From: VGWF01 sp964423465
Lineage (GTDB): Bacteria; Verrucomicrobiota; Kiritimatiellia; PWTM01
Direction: 5' to 3'
Assembly: GCA_964423465.1 (NCBI GenBank)
Contig: CAYRFK010000027.1
Span: 1 to 34,807, forward strand
DNA: 34,807 nt
Positions within the stretch are counted from its first letter, which is position 1. Every line of letters starts with the position of its first letter. The notes below the pieces were generated by a model, which worked only from the letters and a program-made list of their open reading frames with translations, was not told where the DNA came from and made no database searches. This document shows, one piece after another, positions 22,480 to 30,599 of this stretch. The position numbers were made by a program, and so were the translations under genes.

Positions 22480-23187
22480 TCATCTCCCTCGTTGGAGCCG
22501 GCCGGCATTGCTGATTCGCGAAGACTGACCGAGGATCCGGAGCCGCGCGCGGATGGCGGGGCGGTCGTTGCGGGCGATGGCGTCCATCAGGCCCACGTCG
22601 GCGGCGAACGCCTTCATCAGGGCGCGGCGGGCGGGGCCGGAGGGAAGGCGGCCGCGGGCGGCGGCCATGAGGCAGGCGGCGGTCTGCCAGCCGGGGCCGA
22701 TGGCGGCTTCCAGCCGCCGCCGCAGCGCGGCGGACAGCGCGGGGGCGTGACCGCCACTGGCGATGGACACCAGCAGCGGGCCGCGGGCGAAGAATGACGT
22801 GCAGTGGAAGTCGCAGTGCGGGAGCGAGTCCATGGCATTCAGAAGACGGCGATGCCGGCGGCTCCACGCGGAGAGCCGCTCGACAACGCTCGGATCGCCG
22901 CATCCCTCGATGACGACATCCGCGGCGCGCACATCCGATTCGCGCACCGGCCGCTCGACGAGCCGCACACGGACGTCGCGCACCGCCAGACGCCGCAGCG
23001 CGGGACGTACCGCCAGCGTGACGAGGGTGATCGAGGCCCAGTCGAAACGCAGCGCGGCGGACAGACGGTCGGCCGTCTCCGGCCCACCGCCGGCGATCAG
23101 CAGCCGCCGCCCGGTCGTCACCAGCGCCACGGGAAACGCCGCGTGACGGCGCGGCAGGCGGGCGGACGATGGGCGCGGGGTGGCCAT
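22480..23187 (-). CDS. Precorrin-2 dehydrogenase / sirohydrochlorin ferrochelatase domain protein (siroheme synthase N-terminal type)
   Basis: The protein (235 residues) corresponds to Met8 or the N-terminal half of CysG, which oxidises precorrin-2 with NAD and inserts iron to make siroheme. A Rossmann start is visible as RLLIAGGGPETADRLSAAL (28-46; the loop is GGGPET rather than the usual GGGxVA). Then VVIEGCGDPSVVE, LNAMDSLPHCDFHCTSFFARGPLLVSIASGGHAPALSAALRRRLEAAIG matches the family block with a candidate catalytic Asp in NAMDS. The C-terminal helical domain is short and Arg-rich. The ATG is 3 bases after the cysH stop, so it is co-transcribed and supplies the cofactor for the sulfite reductase opposite. 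The methyltransferase step is encoded separately at 28216-29324. Confidence 0.85.
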   Translation of the reverse strand: MATPRPSSARLPRRHAAFPVALVTTGRRLLIAGGGPETADRLSAALRFDWASITLVTLAVRPALRRLAVRDVRVRLVERPVRESDVRAADVVIEGCGDPSVVERLSAWSRRHRRLLNAMDSLPHCDFHCTSFFARGPLLVSIASGGHAPALSAALRRRLEAAIGPGWQTAACLMAAARGRLPSGPARRALMKAFAADVGLMDAIARNDRPAIRARLRILGQSSRISNAGRLQRGR

Positions 23188-23190
23188 GGC

Positions 23191-23907
23191 TCAGGGCCCC
23201 GGCCGCAGGTGGAGGCCGCACTCCTTGTGGTCCGGACTCTCCCACCACCAGCGGCCGGCGCGCTCGTCCTCGCCGGGGCGCAGGGCGCGCGTGCAGGGGG
23301 CGCAGCCGATCGACGTGTAGCCCTGGTCATAGAGCCGGTTGTACGGCAGCTTGCGCTCGCGGACGTACGCCGTCACCCGGTCGAATGTCCAGCCGGCCAG
23401 CGGATTGATCTTCGCGATACCGCCGTGGGCCGCGTCGGGTTCGACGACGCGAAGGTCGGTCCGCGTCACGCCCTGCCCGCGGCGAAGCCCCGTGATCCAC
23501 GCGTGCAGGCCGGCGAGCGCGCGGCCCAGCGGCTCGACCTTGCGGATGCCACAGCATTCGCGACGGTTCTCCACCGATTCGCGAAACGAGAAGAACCCCT
23601 TCCCCCGCTCCAGCCCCTCGACCGGCTCGCGCTGGGGGAAGAACCACTCGACGCGCAATCCGCAGCGCGCGCTCATCGCCTCCGCGCATTCATAGGTCTC
23701 GGGGTTCAGCCGGCCCGTGTCGAGGGCGAACACCCGCGCGTCCTTCCGCCGACGGGCGAGGAGGTCCATGAGGATGCAATCCTCCATGCTGAAACTCGAC
23801 GCCAGCGCGACGGCCGGATGGTACAGCTCCAGCGCACGCGCCAGGACCGCGTCCGCGTCGTCCGGGTCGATGCCGGCCCACTCCTGTTCCAGATTCCGTG
23901 CGTCCAT
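23191..23907 (-). CDS. cysH: Assimilatory adenylylsulfate (APS) reductase, CysH family
   Basis: The 238-residue cytoplasmic enzyme reduces activated sulfate to sulfite using thioredoxin. SSFSMEDCILMDLL and FALDTGRLNPETYE mark the PP-loop-like nucleotide fold. The cysteine pairs ECCGIRK (118-119) and GCAPC (202-205) are the [4Fe-4S] ligands of the APS-using branch, and KECGLH (C230) is the catalytic cysteine. Enzymes specific for PAPS lack the CC and CxxC pairs, so the substrate should be APS. The ATG at 23907 is preferred, with GAGGGCGG just upstream; another in-frame ATG at 23928 would add seven residues. It heads a minus-strand operon with the siroheme gene and lipoprotein, divergent from the sulfite reductase. 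Confidence 0.93.
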   Translation of the reverse strand: MDARNLEQEWAGIDPDDADAVLARALELYHPAVALASSFSMEDCILMDLLARRRKDARVFALDTGRLNPETYECAEAMSARCGLRVEWFFPQREPVEGLERGKGFFSFRESVENRRECCGIRKVEPLGRALAGLHAWITGLRRGQGVTRTDLRVVEPDAAHGGIAKINPLAGWTFDRVTAYVRERKLPYNRLYDQGYTSIGCAPCTRALRPGEDERAGRWWWESPDHKECGLHLRPGP

Positions 23908-23941
23908 GCCGCCCTCAATCTCCGCCATTTTGAAGGACTTT

Positions 23942-23959
23942 CCGCGCCATCCGGCGCGG
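23942..23959. promoter_or_regulatory. Perfect 7-bp inverted repeat in the cysH/sulfite-reductase intergenic region
   Basis: CCGCGCC (23942-23948) and GGCGCGG (23953-23959) are perfect inverted arms with a 4-base centre. It lies 8 bases before the -35 box of the sulfite reductase promoter and in the leader of cysH, so it could be an operator or an mRNA hairpin. There is no direct evidence for a bound regulator. Confidence 0.35.
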
Positions 23960-23967
23960 GCCCCTGT

Positions 23968-23995
23968 TTGACAAATCGTCGCCAACCCCTACGCT
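23968..23995 (+). promoter_or_regulatory. Probable promoter of the sulfite reductase operon
   Basis: TTGACA (23968-23973) and TACGCT (23990-23995) are separated by 16 bases. The 9-mer TTTGACAAA also occurs in the cysD promoter. Confidence 0.5.
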
Positions 23996-24034
23996 TTGGC
24001 GCGCAGGAACGCAACCCCGGACCCCGGAAATACC

Positions 24035-25717
24035 ATGCCCGCACAGCCCGATCTGACCCAGGTCGAACGCGACAAGCTGTCGATCGATCCGGACTTCGAT
24101 TTCAAGAACGACATCGCGCGGCGCGACCTTGCGGACATCACGCCGAACGAGATGGCGATGTTCAAGTGGACGGGCATCTATCCGCAGCTCCAGAAGGGCT
24201 TCTTCATGATGCGCATCCGCGTGCCCGGCGGATTGCTGACGGCGGACCAGTTCGCGTGCATCGCGGACCTCGGCGACCGGTACGCGCAGGGCCGGCTCTG
24301 CATCACGACGCGCCAGACCCTGCAATACCACTGGCTCCGCAAGGACGACCTCTGGAAGGTGCTCGAGGCGCTGCGCGAGGTGGGGCTGGACACGAAGAAC
24401 GCGTGCGGCGACGTCACGCGCAACGTGGTCACGTGCCCGCTGCAGGGCGTCTGCCCGCACGAGATCGGCGACGTCCGCGCGATGCTGCTGGCGATCGCGG
24501 ACGACCCGGAGCTGAAGGACCGCCAGCGCAATCTCCCGCGCAAGCACAAGATCAGCGTCGCCGGCTGCGGGCGCGCCTGCGGACAGACACTGATGAACTG
24601 CCAGGGCTGGCACCCGGTCCGCCGTACAGGCACGGGCGGCGCGGAGGAGACCGGCTGGCGCTTCCACGCGGGCGGCGGCCTCGGCGCGCGCCCCTTCATG
24701 GCGAAGGCGGTGTTTGCGTGGGTGCCGGAGGATCTCGTCCTCGACGTGGTCCGCGCAACGGCCGAGGTCTTCCGCGTCCAGGGCGACCGCCGCGTCCGCG
24801 CCCGCGCGCGCCTTAAGTTCGTCGTCGACCGCCTCGGCCCCGCCGGCTTCGGCGACGCCGTGCTGGCCGAGCTGCGCGCCCGCGGCATCTCCGGGATCGA
24901 CCGCATCGAACGCGCCGCGGGGCCGGCGGAGATCGGCCCGATGTTCCTCGACGGCCAGACGGTGATCCCGCAGCGCCAGCCGGGGACGAACACGGTCCGC
25001 CTGATCGTGCCGCGGTCGGAGCTGTCCTGTCGCGACGCGAAGCTGTTCGCGGCCTGGGCGCGGGAATTCGGCGACGGATCGATCATGCTGACGGCCCGGC
25101 AGAACCTCCAGTTCCGCTTCGTTCCGGATGCCCGCGTCGCCGAACTGATCGACCGGATCCGTTCGGCCGGCTTCGCCACCGAGGGCCTCGAGCGGCTGCC
25201 GGACATGGTCGCGTGCGTCGGCACGACGCAGTGCAATCTCGCCGTCTCCGACACGCCGAACGCGTGGCGCCGGCTGCATACGGAGCTGGCGGCGGACCGT
25301 GACTTCTGGGCGAAGGTCGGCCCGCTGCGGATCCACATGAACGGGTGTCCGAACTCGTGTGCGCAGCACTGGATCGCGGACATCGGCCTCCGGGGCCGGC
25401 GCACGGTGTCGGCGACGGGCAGCGAGGAGGGTTTCGAGGTCTGCATCGGCGGCGGACTGTCCGGCCCCGGCCACATCGCGCGCCCGGTCTGCGAGGTGGC
25501 GTCCGCCGGGCTCGTGCCGGCCGTCCGCCGCATCCTGGAGATCTATCTGGAGGACCGGCGTGACGACGCCGAGACGTTCGGCGAGTACGCGCGCCGCGTC
25601 GGCGCCGGGGCGGTGTCGGCCCGGCTCGGCGTGCCGGCCGTCCGCGGCGAACCCGCCCACCAGGCGAATCTGAAGCTGCAGCCGGTCTTCGACGAGGCGG
25701 TCGCCTGGGAATCCTAG
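24035..25717 (+). CDS. Siroheme-[4Fe-4S] sulfite (nitrite/sulfite) reductase with cysteine sets in both halves
   Basis: The 560-residue protein has the two-fold repeated fold of ferredoxin-type sulfite/nitrite reductases, which carry out the six-electron reduction of sulfite to sulfide. In the C-terminal half the cluster/siroheme ligands are C394-x5-C400 (ACVGTTQCN) and C438-x3-C442 (NGCPNSCAQHW). TTRQTLQYHW (91-100) and LPRKHKISV (167-175) are siroheme-pocket segments. Unusually, the N-terminal half repeats the spacing: C134-x5-C140 (CPLQGVC) and C178-x3-C182 (CGRAC). In the assimilatory enzymes I know, those positions are not cysteines. The ATG at 24035 has GGAAA before it. The next gene begins 28 bases downstream and looks like its electron donor. 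With CysH, CysDN and the sulfate transporter nearby, sulfite is the likely substrate; nitrite cannot be excluded by motif alone. Confidence 0.9.
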   Translation: MPAQPDLTQVERDKLSIDPDFDFKNDIARRDLADITPNEMAMFKWTGIYPQLQKGFFMMRIRVPGGLLTADQFACIADLGDRYAQGRLCITTRQTLQYHWLRKDDLWKVLEALREVGLDTKNACGDVTRNVVTCPLQGVCPHEIGDVRAMLLAIADDPELKDRQRNLPRKHKISVAGCGRACGQTLMNCQGWHPVRRTGTGGAEETGWRFHAGGGLGARPFMAKAVFAWVPEDLVLDVVRATAEVFRVQGDRRVRARARLKFVVDRLGPAGFGDAVLAELRARGISGIDRIERAAGPAEIGPMFLDGQTVIPQRQPGTNTVRLIVPRSELSCRDAKLFAAWAREFGDGSIMLTARQNLQFRFVPDARVAELIDRIRSAGFATEGLERLPDMVACVGTTQCNLAVSDTPNAWRRLHTELAADRDFWAKVGPLRIHMNGCPNSCAQHWIADIGLRGRRTVSATGSEEGFEVCIGGGLSGPGHIARPVCEVASAGLVPAVRRILEIYLEDRRDDAETFGEYARRVGAGAVSARLGVPAVRGEPAHQANLKLQPVFDEAVAWES

Positions 25718-25745
25718 GCGCGGCCGGAAGGGGCACTCGCACGAC

Positions 25746-28115
25746 ATGACGACGCCGAACGACGACATTCTCCGGAGGGCCGAGGGCCTGGTCGCCTCGC
25801 GCCAGAACGACGCGGCCATCGACCTTCTGCGCTGCGCCGACGCGCCGAACGACGCCGCCCGCTGCGTGCTGCTCGCCCGGGCCTACTTCCAACGCGGCGA
25901 CAGCCGGGGCGACGTCTACTCGAGCCACTTCTTCGCAACCCGCGCAATGGAGCTCGGCGTCGCGACGAACCAGCTCCTGGCGATCCGCGCCGTCGCCGCC
26001 TTCCGCAAGGAACTGTTTGCCGAGGCGGCGGAGCAGTTCGGCCGCTACGTGACGGAGCAGAGCCCGGGCGCCTCGCAGTTCATGCTCGGCCTGTCCTTGC
26101 TGCGGCTGGGCCGTGCGGCGGACGCGATCCCGTGGCTCGAGCGCGCCGCGGGCGCGCCGCTGGCCCGGCCGGACTACACGGCCGCGCTCGACGAGGCCCG
26201 TGCCGCGACCGCGGGCGCGCAGGCGCAGGCCGTGCGCGTCTGGACGAAGGCCCCGCCGGGGCTTGGAGGCCCGCGCGACAAGCGGCCGATGGATGCGCCG
26301 GCACCCTACGCCTCGAACGCGGTGTCGAAACTGCGCGGCGATGCGGCGGCGCCGAAGGACTTCGACTGGCTCGCGCGCAACATCCCGTGCCAGAAGGCGT
26401 GTCCGGCCGGGACCGACATCCCGGGCTACCTGGGCGCGATCCACCGGGGCGACTTCGAGCGCGCCTACCGGATCAACCTTCACGACAACGTCTTCCCCGC
26501 CGTGCTCGGGCGCGTCTGCTCGCGCCCCTGCGAGGCCGAGTGCCGCCATGGCTGGGAGGGCCTCGGCGAGCCGGTCGCGATCTGCTTTTCGAAGCGGTCC
26601 GCCGCCGACTTCCGCGCGCAGGCGCCGGTCGTGCTCGACCCGTGGTTTCCGCCCAGCGGGAAGGCGGTGGCGGTGATCGGCGCCGGCCCGGCCGGCCTGG
26701 CCGCCGCGCGCAACCTGGCGCTGATGGGCCACGCGGTGACGGTCCACGAGAAGCACGCGAAGCCCGGCGGCATGATGAACCAGGGCATCCCCGAGTTCCG
26801 TCTGCCGCGCGACGTGATCGACCGCGAGGTCGACCAGGTGCGGCGTCAGGGCGTGCGGATCGTCTGCGACTCGGCCGTCGGCCCCGACCTGCCGCTGGCG
26901 AGGCTGCTCGCGGACCACGATGCGGTCCTCATGGCCTGCGGGACGCTCCGGCCGAACCTGCTCGACATCCCCGGCGCGGACCTGGCGGGCATCCGCCACG
27001 GCCTGCCGTTCCTGCTGGAGGCCAACGAGCGGCGCGCGGCGGAGGTGGGACGGCATGTCGTCATCATCGGCGGCGGCTTCACGGCGATGGACTGCGCGCG
27101 CACGGCGGCGCGGCTCGGCGCACAGACGGTCGAACTCGAGCTGGAGACCACGGCCGACGGACAGCCGGCCGTGATGAAGCTGCGGCGCGAGTCCGTGAAG
27201 GTGCTCTACCGCCGCTCGAAGACCGAGATGCTCATCACCCCCGGTGAACTGGAGGAGCTGAACCACGAGGGCATCCCCATGCAGTTCATGGTCGCCCCCG
27301 TTGCCTACGTCGGCGAGGGCGGCCGCGTGAAGGCGATGCGCTTCGTACGCACCGAACTCGGCGAGCCCGACGCGGGCGGACGCCGCCGGCCCGTGGCGGT
27401 CCCCGGGTCGGAGTTCGAGATCCCGGCCGACACGGTGCTGCTGGCGACCGGCCAGTTCCCTGACGCCGCATGGATCGACGCGGAACTGCACGCCGGGCTG
27501 GTCGACCGCGAGGGCTGGCTCCGCAGCGGGAAGAGCCCGTGCACGTCCCTCGCCCGGCTCTTCGTCGCGGGCGACTTCGCCACCGGGGCGAGCACGCTGA
27601 TCCAGGCGGTCGCGCACGGCAAGGACTGCGCACGGAAGGTCGATGCGTTCCTGATGGGCGCCGAGCGGCTGCGCGAGGTGGCGCGGATCGAGGACGTCGA
27701 GGCCACGGGCCGCATCCGCGAGATGGACTTCGTCCCGCGCCAGCCGATGCCCGTGCTGCCCGCCGACCGCCGCACGCTCGCGGCCGAGGTCGAGCGCGGC
27801 TTCGACCGCTCGGCCTCCGTCGAGGAAACACAGCGCTGCTATCTCTGCCACTTCAAGTACGAGATCGACCCCGACACGTGCATCTTCTGCGACTGGTGCA
27901 TCAAGGCGAAGCCGCGGCCGAACTGCATCGTGAAGGCGGCGGATCTCGTCCACGACCGGCAGGGGCGGATCGTCACCCACAGCCCGGCGCAGTCCACCGA
28001 GGCGACGAAGCTGATCTGGATCAACCAGGCGGACTGCATCCGCTGCAACGCCTGCGTCGAGGCCTGCCCCGTCGATGCAATCAGCGTGCAGCGCGTCAGC
28101 CTGCGCACCGTCCGC
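25746..28115 (+). CDS. TPR - GltD-like FAD/NAD(P)H oxidoreductase - 2x[4Fe-4S] protein, probable electron input for sulfite reductase; 3' end in gap
   Basis: At least 790 residues are visible. Residues 1-165 are helical TPR-like repeats (AAIDLLRCADAPNDAARCVLLARAYFQRGD, FMLGLSLLRLGRAADAIPWLERAAG). From about 205 comes a glutamate-synthase small-subunit-like core. NIPCQKACPAGTDIP (C215, C219) and GRVCSRPCEAEC (C258, C262, C266) hold FeS clusters; AVIGAGPAGLAAARNL (310-323) binds FAD, and VVIIGGGFTAMDCARTA is the NAD(P)H Rossmann. FVAGDFATGASTLIQAVAHGKDCA closes the core. A C-terminal ferredoxin-like part has CIFCDWC and CIRCNACVEACP. The gene lies 28 bases after the sulfite reductase, so it likely takes NAD(P)H electrons to the siroheme enzyme. 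The frame reaches the gap at 28116, probably only a few residues short of the end. The TPR fusion is unusual. Confidence 0.82.
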
Positions 28116-28215
28116 NNNNNNNNNNNNNNNNNNNNNNNNNNNNNNNNNNNNNNNNNNNNNNNNNNNNNNNNNNNNNNNNNNNNNNNNNNNNNNNNNNNNN
28201 NNNNNNNNNNNNNNN
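28116..28215. other. Assembly gap (100 N) between convergent genes
   Basis: Exactly 100 N. It hides the 3' ends of the oxidoreductase (plus) and of the CobA-type gene (minus), and may be much longer than 100 bp if a whole HemD domain is missing. Confidence 0.99.
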
Positions 28216-29324
28216 AGCGGGCGGCCGCCGAGGTCGAGCACGAGGTCCTCGAGGGCGTCGAGCATCGCGGCATCGCCCTCCAGCCGTACGGCTGCGCCGG
28301 CCAGCGCGCCGGCGGGCCGCGGCAGGGCCGCGCCGGCCACCTCGCCGACGATCAGCACGCCCGGTGGAAGATGGGCGCCGGCGGGTCGGTCGGCAAGGAA
28401 TGCGGCACACGTGCCGGCGATATCCTCCAGCGTGCCCTGGAGAACCGTCTCCTCCGGCGCGCCGGCGTGGAAGACCATCGCGGCCGGCATCGAGGGCGGC
28501 AGGCCTTCCGCGCGAAGCTGCTCCGCGACACCGGCGACCGCTCCGACGGCCATGAAGAGCACGACGGGCTGTGCGGCGCGTGCGGACGCGTCGACCGGTG
28601 CCACACCCCCCTCGTGCGTCCGCGGCGTGATGGCGCAGAATCCGCGCGAGACGCCGCGGCGCGTGAGCAGCAGGCCCGTGCCGGTCGTTGCCGCGCTCAG
28701 CGCACTGACCCCCGGGAGCACGCGATACGGAAGCCCGAGGGCCTCCAGGGCCGATGTCTCCTCCGCGAGCCGTCCGAAGAGGCCCGGGTCGCCGCCCTTG
28801 AGCCGCACCACGCGGAGGCCGCGGCGCATGCGGTCGAGCAATGCCGCCGTGATGTCCGACTGCTGCGCGTGATGGCAGCCCCGTCGCTTGCCCACATCGA
28901 GCACCTCTGCACCGGCGGGGACGAGGTCCAGCAGCGCCGGATCGATCAGCGCGTCGTGGAGGCAGACCTGGCAGCGCCGGAGGGCGCGCGCCGCATCCAG
29001 CGTGCATGAGCCCGCCCGGCCGCAGCCGGCGCCGGCGAAGACGACGGAGCGGACGTAGAGCCCGCGGACGAGCCGGCCGACGGGATCGCCGACGCGGAAG
29101 ACGAAGGCCGGGCGCGGCGCGTCCGGCAGGAGGAAGCCGTCCATCGCCGGGACATCCGGCAGATCCGGCGCGAGGGCGAACCGGGCATCCCCCGCAGCCA
29201 GGGCTGCGAGCGGATCCGCCCCGCCCGCCACGGGGAGCCACGTGCAAGCTGCGAAGTCCGTGCGCAGGCGGTCCATCCCAGCCGCACCCGGCGCCACCGC
29301 AACCCGTATTTCCGTCCGGTCCAT
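28216..29324 (-). CDS. Chimeric uroporphyrinogen-III C-methyltransferase (CobA/SUMT) with unusual N-terminal extension; probable HemD domain lost in gap
   Basis: At least 369 residues are visible from the ATG at 29324 (an ATG at 29336 would add four). Residues about 93-330 are a SUMT that methylates uroporphyrinogen III to precorrin-2, the siroheme precursor: DVGKRRGCHHAQQ (143-155), VVRLKGGDPGLFGRLAEE (172-189), YRVLPGVSALSAA. The first nucleotide loop, normally GxGPGDP, reads GAGCGRAGSC, an odd change. Residues 1-90 are not part of SUMT; the pattern ALAAGDARFALAPDLPDVPA then FRVGDP recalls the porphobilinogen-deaminase block around its KDVPT motif, but the Lys is missing. The end (PAGALAGAAVRLEG...LDLGGRP) looks like the beginning of a uroporphyrinogen-III synthase domain. 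It serves siroheme production for the neighbouring sulfite reductase. The methyltransferase call is firm; the flanking domains are inferred. Confidence 0.78.
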
Positions 29325-29400
29325 CGCCCAGAGCATGCACCCGAACCCGCATCGCGTCCACCAGCGGGACAACATCCAACAGCCAATCTCCAACAGCCAA

Positions 29401-29455
29401 CATCCAATCCGACGCGAGACTTGCCCCTGGCCACCCTCCTCCCCATTCGGTTGTC
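29401..29455 (+). repeat. 55-bp direct repeat, left copy, abutting gap
   Basis: The 55 bases immediately before the N run are identical to the 55 bases immediately after it (29556-29610). An exact overlap of k-mer length at both contig ends suggests an assembly artefact rather than a biological duplication. Confidence 0.9.
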
Positions 29456-29555
29456 NNNNNNNNNNNNNNNNNNNNNNNNNNNNNNNNNNNNNNNNNNNNN
29501 NNNNNNNNNNNNNNNNNNNNNNNNNNNNNNNNNNNNNNNNNNNNNNNNNNNNNNN
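29456..29555. other. Assembly gap (100 N), probably spurious
   Basis: Exactly 100 N flanked by identical 55-mers; the two contigs probably overlap and the gap may not exist. Confidence 0.95.
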
Positions 29556-29610
29556 CATCCAATCCGACGCGAGACTTGCCCCTGGCCACCCTCCTCCCCA
29601 TTCGGTTGTC
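29556..29610 (+). repeat. 55-bp direct repeat, right copy, abutting gap
   Basis: Identical to 29401-29455. Confidence 0.9.
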
Positions 29611-29617
29611 ATTCTCC

Positions 29618-29634
29618 GGGCCAACACGTGGCCC
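29618..29634. promoter_or_regulatory. Inverted repeat upstream of the cysD promoter (operator candidate)
   Basis: GGGCCA (29618-29623) and TGGCCC (29629-29634) are perfect arms around ACACG, ending 3 bases before the -35 box. The position suits an activator or repressor site for sulfur-regulated expression. No regulator is encoded nearby. Confidence 0.4.
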
Positions 29635-29637
29635 GAT

Positions 29638-29665
29638 TTGACAAACGGGCGCGGCATGATAGAGT
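29638..29665 (+). promoter_or_regulatory. Probable promoter of the cysDN-sulfate transport operon
   Basis: A consensus TTGACA (29638-29643) is followed after 16 bases by TAGAGT (29660-29665). The leader to the ATG at 29709 would be about 37 bases. Confidence 0.55.
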
Positions 29666-29708
29666 AGTATCTCCATGGACGTAGTAGTGAATAAGGCGGG
29701 GGTATGGA

Positions 29709-30590
29709 ATGGACACGTTGGAGCGGTTGGAAGCGCATAGCGTGCACATCCTTCGGGAGGCGTACCGGGAGTTCAGGAGCCTGGTGATGCTCTGGTCGAT
29801 CGGGAAGGACAGCACGGTGCTGTTGTGGCTGGCGCGGAAGGCATTCTTCGGGCACGTGCCGTTCCCGCTGATGCACGTCGACACGGGGTTCAAGATCCCG
29901 GAGATGATCGCCTACCGCGACCGGATCGCGCGCGAGTGGGGGTTGGACCTGATCGTCGGGCAGAACACGGCGGCGCTGGAGGCGAAGCAGACGTTTCCGG
30001 ACGGGGCCCTGTCGCGCGTCGACTGCTGCAAGTCGCTGAAGAGCGAGGCGCTCAAGCACACGCTGTCCGGCGAGTGGCCGCGCCGGCGGCTGAACCACGC
30101 GACGGGCGTCCTCGAGCCCGAGGCGGTGCGCGAGACGTTCAGCGGCGTGATCGTCGGGGTGCGGGCGGACGAGGAGGGCAGCCGGTCGAAGGAGCGCTAC
30201 TTCTCGGCGCGCGACCGCCAGAACGAGTGGGACGTCGGCGACCAGCCGCCGGAGTTGTGGAAGCAGTACAAGACCGATTTCGCGCCGGGGACGCACGTAC
30301 GCGTGCACCCGCTGCTGGACTGGACCGAGCTGAACATCTGGGAGTACATCGAGCGCGAGTCGATCCCGATCATCCCGCTCTATTTCGACCGCGGCGGCGG
30401 CACGCGCTACCGCTCGCTCGGCTGCCACCCCTGCACCGGCTGCGTGCAGTCGCCGGCCTGCAACGTCGCGGACATTGTCGAGGAATTGCGAACCGGCCGT
30501 TTCGCGAACATCGCGGAGCGTTCGGGGCGCGCGCAGGACAAGGAGGATGGCGGCGGCCTCGAGACCCTGCGGCGCGGCGGCTACATGTAG
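29709..30590 (+). CDS. cysD: Sulfate adenylyltransferase subunit 2 (small, catalytic)
   Basis: The 293-residue subunit joins ATP and sulfate to form APS, driven by GTP hydrolysis on CysN. The PP-loop is WSIGKDST (29-36), followed by PLMHVDTGFKIPEMIAYRD, then DEEGSRSKERYFS and RTELNIWEYI-like WTELNIWEYIERE. YRSLGCHPCTGCV and the end AQDKEDGGGLETLRRGGYM are typical of the family. The ATG at 29709 directly follows a G-rich run (GGCGGGGGT) that can serve as ribosome-binding site. Nine bases separate its stop from cysN. Complete and of normal length. Confidence 0.97.
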   Translation: MDTLERLEAHSVHILREAYREFRSLVMLWSIGKDSTVLLWLARKAFFGHVPFPLMHVDTGFKIPEMIAYRDRIAREWGLDLIVGQNTAALEAKQTFPDGALSRVDCCKSLKSEALKHTLSGEWPRRRLNHATGVLEPEAVRETFSGVIVGVRADEEGSRSKERYFSARDRQNEWDVGDQPPELWKQYKTDFAPGTHVRVHPLLDWTELNIWEYIERESIPIIPLYFDRGGGTRYRSLGCHPCTGCVQSPACNVADIVEELRTGRFANIAERSGRAQDKEDGGGLETLRRGGYM

Positions 30591-30599
30591 GCATCGCGG

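Larger units (their letters stand above)
29325..29708. other. Intergenic region with AACATCCAACAG-type iteration, gap and cysD promoter
   Basis: After the CobA start the DNA has iterated CCAACAGCCAA/CATCCAA units (29369-29407), a 55-bp direct duplication around a gap, an inverted repeat (29618-29634) and a promoter (29638-29665). No gene is supported. Confidence 0.65.

Noticed and set aside
29401..29610. Genuine 55-bp tandem duplication upstream of cysD
   Set aside because: The copies abut the N run exactly and are identical, which fits overlapping contig ends better than a real duplication.
29704..29711. ATG at 29704 as cysD start
   Set aside because: It is out of frame with cysD; the ATG at 29709 begins the homologous protein.
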